NCBI GenBank assembly: GCA_025057415.1
Contig: JANWXI010000005.1
Coordinates: 1 to 56,847, forward strand
Direction: 5' to 3'
DNA length: 56,847 bases
DNA from: Chitinophagales bacterium
Lineage (GTDB): Bacteria > Bacteroidota > Bacteroidia > Chitinophagales > LD1
The notes beneath the pieces are model-generated. The model was not told the origin of the DNA. It worked only from the letters and a program-made list of their open reading frames with translations, and made no database searches. Below, piece after piece: positions 27,310-35,078 of this stretch (its first letter is position 1; every line of letters starts with the position of its first letter). A program made the position numbers and the translations under genes.

Positions 27310-27333
27310 AAGTGCGTTTATATTCGCGCACTT
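27310..27333 (+). promoter_or_regulatory. Inverted repeat around a TATATTCG box (possible operator)
   Basis: AAGTGCG (27310-27316) and CGCACTT (27327-27333) are exact inverted copies and enclose TTTATATTCG, which contains the predicted -7 box TATATTCG (27319-27326). A regulator bound here would cover the promoter of the beta-helix lipoprotein gene at 27345. Confidence 0.4.
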
Positions 27334-27344
27334 AACGCGATGTC

Positions 27345-28565
27345 ATGAAATTTCTTTTTGCTTTGCCGATGCTTGCTTTGGCGCTTGCCGCATGTAACGG
27401 CGCTAAAAAAAATGCCGTAACCGATGAGCAGTTTGAGAAAGAACTTCAGGCGAAATTTATCAATGCCAAAGAGGGTGAAGTGATAGAACTGCCCGAGGGT
27501 ACTTACCACCTGAGCCGTTCGCTCATTCTGGACGGTGTGCGCAACGTAACCATCCGGGGCAAGGGCAGAGAGAAAACGATACTATCGTTTAAAAACCAGA
27601 AGGATGGCGCAGAAGGCATACGCGCCACGGCTGATGGAGTTGTTTTTGAGGATTTTACCATACTGGATGCTAAAGGCGACTGCATTAAGGTGCAGGATGC
27701 CAATAATGTCGTTTTCCGCCGCCTGAAAGTGGGGTGGACTTCGCTGCACGACACGAAAAACGGATCATACGGCACTTACCCGGTGGGCTGCAACGGTGTT
27801 TTGATTGAGGACTGTGAGGTATTTGGCAGCAGCGATGCCGGCATTTATGTGGGGCAGAGCAAAAACATCATCGTGCGCCGCAATTATGTGCACGACAACG
27901 TTGCCGGTATTGAAATTGAAAACAGCACCGATGCGGATGTATATGAGAACACCTCTACGAACAACACCGGTGGTATGTTGGTGTTTGACCTTCCCGATTT
28001 GCCCGTGAAAAACGGGGCACGGTGCCGGGTTTACAATAACAGGTTTACTAACAACAACGTGCGAAACTTTGCCGTAAAGGGTACCACTGTGGCTGAAATA
28101 CCCGCGGGCACGGGCGTAATCATTATGGCTACGAATGATTGCGAAATATTTAACAACGAGATTGCAAACAATAACTCTGTCTCTGTGGCGATTGTTAGTT
28201 ACACATCGCTTAATCGCCCTACCAAAGACACGCTGTACGACCCTTACAGCGGCGGTATATATGTGCACGATAACCGCATTACGCGCGGTACCGGTAAGCC
28301 GGATAATACTGTACTTTTCGGAAAACTATTTGCAGCGCTCTTTGGCGACAAAGTACCTGATATACTCTATGATGGCGAGGTAAACCCGGCATATCGCTCC
28401 TCAAACGGGCAAGTGAAAAACGAATACCGGATTTGCCTGCGCAACAACGGCAACGTTACCTTCTGCAACATGGATTTAGCCAATAAAGGCAAGAACAAAT
28501 CTTATGATGTATCAAAGTTTGACTGTGCGCTGCCGGCATTAAATCCGGTGAAGCTGAATTTGTAG
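27345..28565 (+). CDS. Parallel beta-helix lipoprotein
   Basis: A 406-residue lipoprotein: the signal MKFLFALPMLALALAAC ends in a lipobox with Cys17. After a linker, residues 45-330 form repeated PbH1-type coils (VTIRGKGREKTIL, NVVFRRLKVGWTS, GVLIEDCEVFGSS, NIIVRRNYVHDN, DADVYENTSTNN), as in right-handed parallel beta-helix proteins, many of which bind or cleave polysaccharide. The family of parallel beta-helix repeat proteins of unknown function is the best match; a lyase activity cannot be inferred. It has its own promoter, divergent from fbp. Confidence 0.85.
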   Translation: MKFLFALPMLALALAACNGAKKNAVTDEQFEKELQAKFINAKEGEVIELPEGTYHLSRSLILDGVRNVTIRGKGREKTILSFKNQKDGAEGIRATADGVVFEDFTILDAKGDCIKVQDANNVVFRRLKVGWTSLHDTKNGSYGTYPVGCNGVLIEDCEVFGSSDAGIYVGQSKNIIVRRNYVHDNVAGIEIENSTDADVYENTSTNNTGGMLVFDLPDLPVKNGARCRVYNNRFTNNNVRNFAVKGTTVAEIPAGTGVIIMATNDCEIFNNEIANNNSVSVAIVSYTSLNRPTKDTLYDPYSGGIYVHDNRITRGTGKPDNTVLFGKLFAALFGDKVPDILYDGEVNPAYRSSNGQVKNEYRICLRNNGNVTFCNMDLANKGKNKSYDVSKFDCALPALNPVKLNL

Positions 28566-28570
28566 TTTTG

Positions 28571-28587
28571 TTAACTCTTACAGTTAA
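28571..28587. terminator. Weak hairpin between convergent genes
   Basis: TTAACT-CTTAC-AGTTAA lies between the beta-helix gene stop and the purE stop. The stem is short and AT-rich, with no clear T-run on the plus strand and AACAAAA on the minus side, so termination is only possible. Confidence 0.25.
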
Positions 28588-28597
28588 GATAAGGCGG

Positions 28598-29122
28598 TTA
28601 TTCGTCTTTGTCAAACTCATTTCGGTAGCCCGCAATTTTTACTTCGCGCACGTGGTGCAACACATTGTTTTCTAACTCCTCTTTGTAAGAAGCGAGTTTG
28701 AGAGCCACCTCATTATGGGATGTGGCGATGATTTGCGCAGCGAGGATACCGGCGTTTTTGGCGCCGTTGAGGGCAACGGTGGCTACGGGCACGCCAGCGG
28801 GCATCTGTAATATGGAGAGGACGGAGTCCCAGCCATCAATAGAGTTGGATGATTTGATGGGCACTCCGATAACGGGTAAAGTGGTGATACTCGCCACCAT
28901 ACCGGGCAGGTGAGCCGCGCCACCGGCGCCCGCGATGATGACTTTTAATCCACGTTCGCGGGCAGTGGATGCGTACTCCATCATGCGCCGGGGCGTGCGG
29001 TGTGCGCTAACTATGGTCAGTTCATACGCTACGCCCAGGCGTTGCAGGATTTCAGCGGCATCTTGCATGACTTTGAGGTCGCTTTCGCTGCCCATGATGA
29101 TGCCTACAAGCGGTTTGCTCAT
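28598..29122 (-). CDS. purE: N5-carboxyaminoimidazole ribonucleotide mutase
   Basis: Converts N5-CAIR to CAIR in purine synthesis. The class I PurE motif [13 protein letters not shown] is at the N-terminus, with [20 protein letters not shown] and VIGVPIKSS following; 174 residues is standard. The stop of purK and the start of purE overlap (ATGA), and purK acts one step earlier, forming N5-CAIR. It is the last gene of coaE-purK-purE. Confidence 0.97.
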   Translation of the reverse strand: MSKPLVGIIMGSESDLKVMQDAAEILQRLGVAYELTIVSAHRTPRRMMEYASTARERGLKVIIAGAGGAAHLPGMVASITTLPVIGVPIKSSNSIDGWDSVLSILQMPAGVPVATVALNGAKNAGILAAQIIATSHNEVALKLASYKEELENNVLHHVREVKIAGYRNEFDKDE

Positions 29123-30270
29123 ACGGTTGCGTTTTGTGTTTCGGAAATAACTTTTACGTGCTTTCTCAATTGCTCTGCAGTGGCAATCAACTCCTGGTAC
29201 GTGTTGCCGAGAATGGTGATGTGCCCCATTTTGCGCCCGGGTTTGGTGGTAGATTTTCCGTAAATATGCACATACACGTTTTTCATTTCAAGCGCCTTGT
29301 GCAATCCGGTGTAGCAGACCTGCCCGCTGTGATTCGGCTCGCCAATTAAGTTGAGCATCAGCGAGGGCTGCACAGTGGCGGTATTGCCCGGGGGCAGGTT
29401 GAGCAACACACGCATTTGCATGTCGTATTGAGAGCAGTAGTTGCCCTCGATACTCTGGTGGCCGCTGTTGTGCGCCCGTGGGGCTGTTTCATTAACAAGA
29501 AGGTTTCCGTTTTTATCCAGAAACATTTCGATGGCAAAGATACCCGATGAACCAAAAGCATTTACGGTCTGTAAGGCGATTTGCTGTGCCTGCCGGGTTT
29601 GCGCCTCGGTGAGGCGGGCAGGTGATAGCAGGTAATCCACTAAATTATAGCGCGGGTCGAACACCATTTCAACAGGTGGGTAAACAGCCGTTTCACCGCG
29701 GTCGTTGCGCGCCACGATAACTGCAATTTCTTTGTCAACTTCTACGAGTTTTTCCAATACACAAGGGGCATCAAAAGCGCGTTGTAAATCTGCTGCGGTG
29801 TGCAGTAGTTGCACTCCTTTACCATCGTAACCGCCCTGGCGCAGTTTAAGAGCGGCGGGCAAAAACTGCGCCTGTGTGTGTAAGTGTTCTTTCTTGTCAA
29901 TAAGCATAAAAGGCGCGGTGGGAATACCATGCGAGTGGTAAAATTCTTTTTGCAGTCCCTTGTCTTTAATGGTGCGCAGGGTATCGGGGTTGGGGAAAAT
30001 TTTCACTTTCTCGCGCTGCAGGGCGTACAAGGCATCAATATTTACGTGTTCTATCTCAATGGTGAGTACATCAACAGATTTACCAAAGCGATAGACGGTT
30101 TCAAAGTCGCGAATGTCGCCCTGTACAAAGTGATGGCACAGATGAGCCGCGGGGGCGCCGGGGTCATTTTCCAGTACGTGCGTAATCACCGGGTAGTCGG
30201 CTGCAGCTTGTAAGAGCATGCGACCCAGTTGGCCGCCGCCCAGGATGCCGATGCGCAGTTTGGAATTCAT
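29119..30270 (-). CDS. purK: N5-carboxyaminoimidazole ribonucleotide synthase
   Basis: ATP-grasp enzyme making N5-CAIR from AIR, bicarbonate and ATP. The N-terminus has [49 protein letters not shown] and [16 protein letters not shown] are typical ATP-grasp/PurK motifs; 383 residues. It overlaps coaE upstream and purE downstream by four bases each (ATGA). Confidence 0.97.
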   Translation of the reverse strand: MNSKLRIGILGGGQLGRMLLQAAADYPVITHVLENDPGAPAAHLCHHFVQGDIRDFETVYRFGKSVDVLTIEIEHVNIDALYALQREKVKIFPNPDTLRTIKDKGLQKEFYHSHGIPTAPFMLIDKKEHLHTQAQFLPAALKLRQGGYDGKGVQLLHTAADLQRAFDAPCVLEKLVEVDKEIAVIVARNDRGETAVYPPVEMVFDPRYNLVDYLLSPARLTEAQTRQAQQIALQTVNAFGSSGIFAIEMFLDKNGNLLVNETAPRAHNSGHQSIEGNYCSQYDMQMRVLLNLPPGNTATVQPSLMLNLIGEPNHSGQVCYTGLHKALEMKNVYVHIYGKSTTKPGRKMGHITILGNTYQELIATAEQLRKHVKVISETQNATV

Positions 30271-30878
30271 TGTGATGGGTCGCTGCGCAAACCTACGAGT
30301 TGGCGGTGAATTTCCATTACTTTTTTTTGCAAATCGTTCAGGTTGCCCGTGTTTTCAATCACATAATCGGCAAATTTGATTTTTTCCTCGTCGGGCAGTT
30401 GATGCGCCATGCGCTCGCGAACGGCTTGTTCGGATGTACCGTCGCGCTGCATTACTCTGCTCAGGCGAACTTCCGTAGGAGCTGTAACCACAATCAGTTT
30501 GTCGAGTTGCCGGTATGCGCCGCTCTCGATAAGCAAGGCGGCTTCTTTCAGAACGTAGGGCGGGCTTTTGGCGGCCTGTTCGTTTATCCAACGCTCCGTA
30601 TCGCGAAAAACCGCAGGATGTACGATACTGTTTAGCAGTTTCAGTTTCTTTTCATCGCCAAATACCATTTTTGCCAGATAGGCGCGGTTCAGTTTGCCGT
30701 TGTCATATATTTCCTCTCCGAAATTTTTTTTCAGTTGCTCAATCAGGTAGTGCTCATGCTGCATCAGGTACCGCGCGCGTTCATCGGCATAGTAAACCGG
30801 AATGCCGAGCGCTTCGAAAAAACGGCATGCGGTGGTCTTACCACTGCCGATGCTGCCGGTGATACCCGCCTTTATCAC
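30267..30878 (-). CDS. coaE: Dephospho-CoA kinase (GTG start)
   Basis: Phosphorylates dephospho-CoA in the last step of CoA synthesis. The P-loop GITGSIGSGKTT, the DERAR segment, EAALLIESGAY and the RM.RD-like VMQRDGTSEQAVRERM motif identify it. The ORF track starts at a GTG (31040) with 54 residues that do not resemble CoaE. The GTG at 30878 (MIKAGITGS) gives 203 residues, the usual length, and AAAGG lies six bases before it. It is the first gene of coaE-purK-purE; the promoter should lie in the region shared with mutS. Confidence 0.93.
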   Translation of the reverse strand: MIKAGITGSIGSGKTTACRFFEALGIPVYYADERARYLMQHEHYLIEQLKKNFGEEIYDNGKLNRAYLAKMVFGDEKKLKLLNSIVHPAVFRDTERWINEQAAKSPPYVLKEAALLIESGAYRQLDKLIVVTAPTEVRLSRVMQRDGTSEQAVRERMAHQLPDEEKIKFADYVIENTGNLNDLQKKVMEIHRQLVGLRSDPSQ

Positions 30879-31099
30879 GTTGCCTTTAGGATATGTAGTT
30901 ATACGGCGCAAGTAATATATTTTTATTGTGTAACGAAACTCATATTTCCGAAATTGTGTGCGCAGTGCTGCGCGTGTTTTCTCACTTGCAGTCACATCGC
31001 TACCTGTGTTTTGGGAATAGATAGCGCCGGCAGCGTACACGTGACTGCACTGCTGTTTTTATCAGCGTAAAAAATTGTTCATATTAGGTACACTCCCGT

Positions 31100-31126
31100 A
31101 TCCACATGAAATGTGGATTGTTTTTT
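31100..31126 (+). promoter_or_regulatory. Palindrome followed by T-run upstream of mutS
   Basis: ATCCACAT-GAA-ATGTGGAT is a perfect 8-bp inverted repeat, followed by TGTTTTTT. It could be an operator, or the terminator of a short plus-strand leader or antisense RNA. No plus-strand gene lies upstream of it within this intergenic region. Confidence 0.4.
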
Positions 31127-31159
31127 GGAAAAGGGAGCAAGGATGCAGAGATTAAGTTG

Positions 31160-31167
31160 TAAATTTG
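31160..31167 (+). promoter_or_regulatory. -7 promoter box of mutS
   Basis: TAAATTTG, an exact TAnnTTTG box, 27 bases before the mutS ATG. The -33 element is weak or missing. Confidence 0.5.
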
Positions 31168-31194
31168 TGTTTTATGCAGAGTTGAAACAACGAC

Positions 31195-33834
31195 ATGTCA
31201 TTGTTTCCAACACTTACTGCCAAACCCGAAAACGACACCGAAACCCCGCTCATGAAGCAGTACAACAGCTTCAAGGCGAAGTATCCGGATGCCGTGCTGT
31301 TATTTCGGGTGGGTGATTTTTATGAGACCTTTGACGAAGATGCGCGTATTGCCTCATCGGTGCTGGGCATTGTGCTCACCAAGCGAAGCAACGGCAAGGC
31401 AAGCGAAGTGGACTTAGCGGGTTTTCCGCACCATGCACTGGATACCTATTTGCCCAAACTGGTCCGTGCGGGGTATCGCGTGGCGGTATGCGACCAGATA
31501 GAAGACCCGAAATTAGCCAAAGGAATTGTAAAGCGCGCCGTGACGGAAATGGTAACGCCCGGCGTGGCGCTTACCGATAACATCCTGCAAACCAAAAACA
31601 ACAATTTTCTCGCCTCGCTGTATGCCGAACGCGACTGGTACGGCCTGGCACTGATTGACATCAGCACCGGTGAGTTTCTGATGGCAGAGGGCAAAATTTC
31701 TTACATAGATAAGCTGCTGCAAAGTTTATCACCTGCCGAGGTGCTGTATCCGCGCTCGCGCTATAAAGATTTTGAACAACAATTCGGCAACCGCTACTAC
31801 TCCTACAAGCTAGATGACTGGATATATACTTACGAGCACGGGCTGGAAACCCTGCTGAAACTTTTTGGAACCAACTCGCTGAAAGGTTTCGGTATTGAAG
31901 AGGAGCATGCGGGCATAATCGCTGCCGGAGCTGCTATTCAATACCTGAAGGATACGGAGCATCACCAACTGTCACATATTACAAAAATTACTAAATTATG
32001 TGACGGAGAGTATGTTTGGTTAGACCGTTTTACCATTCGCAATTTAGAAATGGTGCAAGCCAATCATCCGGGCGGTAAATCGCTGTTGGAGGTATTAGAC
32101 CACACCACCACCCCCATGGGCGCCCGTCTGCTGCGCCGGTGGTTGGTGATGCCGCTCAACGACCTGCAGAAAATTTCAGAGCGGCAGTCAGCAGTAGAGT
32201 ATTTTGTACTGCATCGCGATGAAGCGGATGCCCTGAAAGCAATCTTACGACAGGTTGGGGATTTAGAGCGCCTAACTTCTAAAATCAGTTTAGAGAAAAT
32301 AAATCCGCGCGAGATGCTGCAACTGCGGCGTGCCCTGATGACGGTACCGCAAATCCGCCAGACGCTGCATGCCACCGGCAATCCGGCGCTTGATGCCCTG
32401 AGCCGCAACCTCTATGACACTACACCTCTTACCGACAAAATATACCGCGAAGTTGCCGATGATGCAAGTCCGGTAATTGCCAAAGGCAACTTCATCAAAA
32501 GCGGTTTTCACCCCGAGCTGGATGAGCTTCGCACCATTAAAAATGCAGGTAAAGAGTACATCAGCCACATCCAGATAAAAGAACAGCAACGAACCGGTAT
32601 CACTTCGCTGAAGGTGGGTTTTAATAACGTGTTTGGTTATTATCTGGAAGTTACCAACACGCATAAACACAAGGTTCCTCCTGAGTGGATACGCAAGCAA
32701 ACGCTTGCCAATGCGGAGCGTTATATCACCGAGGAACTCAAAGAATACGAGCAGAAAGTACTTGGTGCGGAGGAGAAAATTCAACATCTGGAAGAGCAGA
32801 TTTTCCGCGCATTGATAGTATTCGCCAAAGATTACGTGCTGACCATTCAGAAAAATGCCGGAGCGCTGGCTTACCTGGATGCGCTACTTTCGCTGGCAGA
32901 TGCGGCAGTGAAGTATCAATATTGCAAACCCGAGGTAAACGATACATACCGTATTGATATACGCGAAGGCAGGCATCCGGTCATAGAGCGGCAACTGCCT
33001 GCCGGTGAGGCGTACGTTGCCAATGATGTGTTGTTGGACGCTGATACGCATCAGATACTTATTATCACCGGCCCGAATATGAGCGGCAAAAGCGCGCTCT
33101 TGCGGCAAACAGCGCTCATCGTGCTCATGGCGCAAATCGGCAGTTTTGTACCGGCTGCATCGGCATCCATCGGTCTGGTAGATAAGATATTTACCCGGGT
33201 AGGTGCGAGCGATAATCTCAGCGCAGGGGAGTCCACATTTATGGTAGAGATGAATGAAACAGCCAGCATCATGAACAATCTCTCTCCGCGCAGTTTGATA
33301 CTACTGGACGAAATCGGGCGAGGCACTTCTACATACGATGGCATTTCTATTGCCTGGTCTATTGCGGAGTATCTGCATCAACATTCGCATGCACACCCAC
33401 GCACTCTGTTTGCCACGCACTATCACGAGCTCAACGAACTTGCCGAATTATACCCGCGCATCCACAACTTTCATGTGAGTGTGAAAGAAGCCGGCAACAA
33501 AGTGATATTCCTTCGCAAATTGGTGGAAGGTGGCACCGAGCACAGTTTCGGCATACACGTGGCACGCATGGCAGGCATGCCTGCAGAAATAATTGCCCGA
33601 GCCGAAAATATGCTGCGCGAACTGGAGAGCCAGCGCGGACACCGGCAGGACGACAAGCCCGCTACGAAAGATAGCGCCACGCGCCATTACCAGTTGCATT
33701 TGTTTGACCTGAACGACCCGCTCATTAAGAAATTTGCCGAAGAACTTGAAAAAACAGAAATTAATTCCCTCAGTCCTATTGAGGCGTTGATGAAACTACA
33801 CGAGTGGAAAAAAATGTTATCAGAAAAAAAATGA
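31195..33834 (+). CDS. mutS: DNA mismatch repair protein MutS
   Basis: Recognises mismatches in DNA and starts repair with MutL. The mismatch-binding motif FYE (RVGDFYETF) is near residue 42, which marks MutS1 rather than MutS2. Domains follow in the normal order: connector, core/lever with coiled coils, clamp, and the ABC-type ATPase with Walker A GPNMSGKSALLR (near residue 626), signature STFMVEM and Walker B LILLDEIGRGTSTYDG, ending in a helix-turn-helix and short tail. 879 residues is normal. It overlaps the HAD phosphatase gene by four bases (ATGA). Confidence 0.98.
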   Translation: MSLFPTLTAKPENDTETPLMKQYNSFKAKYPDAVLLFRVGDFYETFDEDARIASSVLGIVLTKRSNGKASEVDLAGFPHHALDTYLPKLVRAGYRVAVCDQIEDPKLAKGIVKRAVTEMVTPGVALTDNILQTKNNNFLASLYAERDWYGLALIDISTGEFLMAEGKISYIDKLLQSLSPAEVLYPRSRYKDFEQQFGNRYYSYKLDDWIYTYEHGLETLLKLFGTNSLKGFGIEEEHAGIIAAGAAIQYLKDTEHHQLSHITKITKLCDGEYVWLDRFTIRNLEMVQANHPGGKSLLEVLDHTTTPMGARLLRRWLVMPLNDLQKISERQSAVEYFVLHRDEADALKAILRQVGDLERLTSKISLEKINPREMLQLRRALMTVPQIRQTLHATGNPALDALSRNLYDTTPLTDKIYREVADDASPVIAKGNFIKSGFHPELDELRTIKNAGKEYISHIQIKEQQRTGITSLKVGFNNVFGYYLEVTNTHKHKVPPEWIRKQTLANAERYITEELKEYEQKVLGAEEKIQHLEEQIFRALIVFAKDYVLTIQKNAGALAYLDALLSLADAAVKYQYCKPEVNDTYRIDIREGRHPVIERQLPAGEAYVANDVLLDADTHQILIITGPNMSGKSALLRQTALIVLMAQIGSFVPAASASIGLVDKIFTRVGASDNLSAGESTFMVEMNETASIMNNLSPRSLILLDEIGRGTSTYDGISIAWSIAEYLHQHSHAHPRTLFATHYHELNELAELYPRIHNFHVSVKEAGNKVIFLRKLVEGGTEHSFGIHVARMAGMPAEIIARAENMLRELESQRGHRQDDKPATKDSATRHYQLHLFDLNDPLIKKFAEELEKTEINSLSPIEALMKLHEWKKMLSEKK

Positions 33835-34409
33835 AGACCCCGCTTCGTGAACTTCCCATTGATAAAACCTGGACCTTGTTTTTAGACCGCGATGGTGTCA
33901 TCAACCTCCATTATCCCAATGATTACGTAAAAAGCTGGGAGGAGTTTTTCTTTCTGGAGGGAGTATTGGATGCGCTCAAAGACCTTGCGCTTGTTTTTCG
34001 CAGAATTATTGTGGTGACCAATCAACAGGGAGTGGGTAAGGGTTTGATGAGCCGCGATGATCTGGATCACATTCATGCAGAAATGCTCCGCGAAGTGCGC
34101 AAGTACGGGGGAAGAATTCACGCCATATACGCAGCCACCGACCTGGCTGAGGCAGACACACGCCATCTGCGAAAACCCGCCACCGGTATGGCTAAGCAAG
34201 CCAAACGTGATTTCCCTGAAATTACATTTGCCAAAAGCATTATGGTGGGCGATAGCGCTACTGATATGCAGTTCGGAAAAAATGCAGGCATGATAACCGT
34301 TTACGTTGGTGATGTTCACAAACTCCAATCGCATGAATTATCTCTGGTTGATTACTACTGCGAATCGCTGTACGATTTTGCCAGGCAGGTTGCCAATGTG
34401 CGCCGTTAA
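33831..34409 (+). CDS. HAD-IIIA phosphatase, GmhB-like without zinc loop
   Basis: 192-residue HAD hydrolase. Motif I is LFLDRDGVIN (nucleophile and acid Asp), motif II VVTNQQGVGKG, motif III RKPATGM with Lys, and motif IV VGDSATDMQFG. This is closest to D,D-heptose-1,7-bisphosphate 7-phosphatase (GmhB) and HisB N-domains. The Cys/His loop that binds zinc in GmhB is replaced here by ATDLAEADTRHL, so the substrate is uncertain. I choose the ATG at 33831, which overlaps the mutS stop as ATGA, over the track start at 33804. No other heptose genes are nearby. Confidence 0.82.
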   Translation: MKTPLRELPIDKTWTLFLDRDGVINLHYPNDYVKSWEEFFFLEGVLDALKDLALVFRRIIVVTNQQGVGKGLMSRDDLDHIHAEMLREVRKYGGRIHAIYAATDLAEADTRHLRKPATGMAKQAKRDFPEITFAKSIMVGDSATDMQFGKNAGMITVYVGDVHKLQSHELSLVDYYCESLYDFARQVANVRR

Positions 34410-34484
34410 TGAACCGGCATATTGATATTGTCAATGTTCCGAATATTTGTTACAGCACGATTAGGGGTACAGGTGGATTGTCTT

Positions 34485-35057
34485 TTACGTTTTGATGTCT
34501 TGTTGTTTACCTATGTTTCCTTTCAGGCGCAGCCACCACCCGTACAGCAGTGCGATAAAAAATACTGCAACGCTCAGCCACTTGATGACCGTAAAGGCAG
34601 ATGCCAGCGCTACATCGCGCTCCTGTAATGCCGGATAGCTGCGCAGTACGTTTCGTATCAGATAATTTTCTGCTAAGTCAATGGCGATGATCCACAAGGG
34701 ATATAGATACAGGTAGCGAAAACCGGGGGTTTTGATTGGTATATCTTTAAAAATATATGCCAGCAGCGCCACAAACAGCAGGCCGTACGATATCGGAAAT
34801 GCCGTATCGGTAACAGCGCTGAAGTGCAACGTTTGTGCAATGGCTTCGGGTGTATATTCAGCGAGTATGGCGCGGACCTGTGTAATATCGTAGCCGAATT
34901 GTACATCCAGTAATTTTACCTGCTTGCCGGCGCGGTTTTCAATTTCTTTCAGACCGGCAGGAAGAATAAAAAGCACAAAAGCCGCATTAAGCAGAAACAG
35001 GGTAATCAAAAACGGCAAATTGCCGGTTCTATATAATAACTCTGCCAAGCGTCTCAT
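34485..35057 (-). CDS. Four-helix membrane protein of unknown function
   Basis: 190 residues with four predicted membrane helices: about 15-34 (PFLITLFLLNAAFVLFILPAG), 88-104 (ISYGLLFVALLAYIF), 116-135 (YLYPLWIIAIDLAENYLI) and 155-177 (VIKWLSVAVFFIALLYGWWL). Between helices 1 and 2 lies a hydrophilic region of about 50 residues. I do not recognise the family. It follows the ABC-F gene by 21 bases and ends the minus-strand run that starts with glmM. Confidence 0.75.
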   Translation of the reverse strand: MRRLAELLYRTGNLPFLITLFLLNAAFVLFILPAGLKEIENRAGKQVKLLDVQFGYDITQVRAILAEYTPEAIAQTLHFSAVTDTAFPISYGLLFVALLAYIFKDIPIKTPGFRYLYLYPLWIIAIDLAENYLIRNVLRSYPALQERDVALASAFTVIKWLSVAVFFIALLYGWWLRLKGNIGKQQDIKT

Positions 35058-35078
35058 GTAAAACGAATGCTTTATTTG

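Larger units (their letters stand above)
27018..27344. other. Divergent intergenic region fbp / beta-helix gene
   Basis: 327 bases. Holds a TATATTCG box on each side (27037-27044 minus, 27319-27326 plus). In the middle is GGGGCGC-N7-GCGCCCC (27165-27185), followed by CTCGCGAG and CTCA-TCGG-TGAG. An inverted repeat AAGTGCG-N10-CGCACTT (27310-27333) surrounds the plus-strand box. Confidence 0.6.
30879..31194. other. Divergent intergenic region coaE / mutS
   Basis: 316 bases without a gene. Contains a perfect inverted repeat at 31100-31118 followed by a T-run, and the mutS -7 box at 31160-31167. No clear promoter for coaE was found on the minus strand. Confidence 0.6.
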
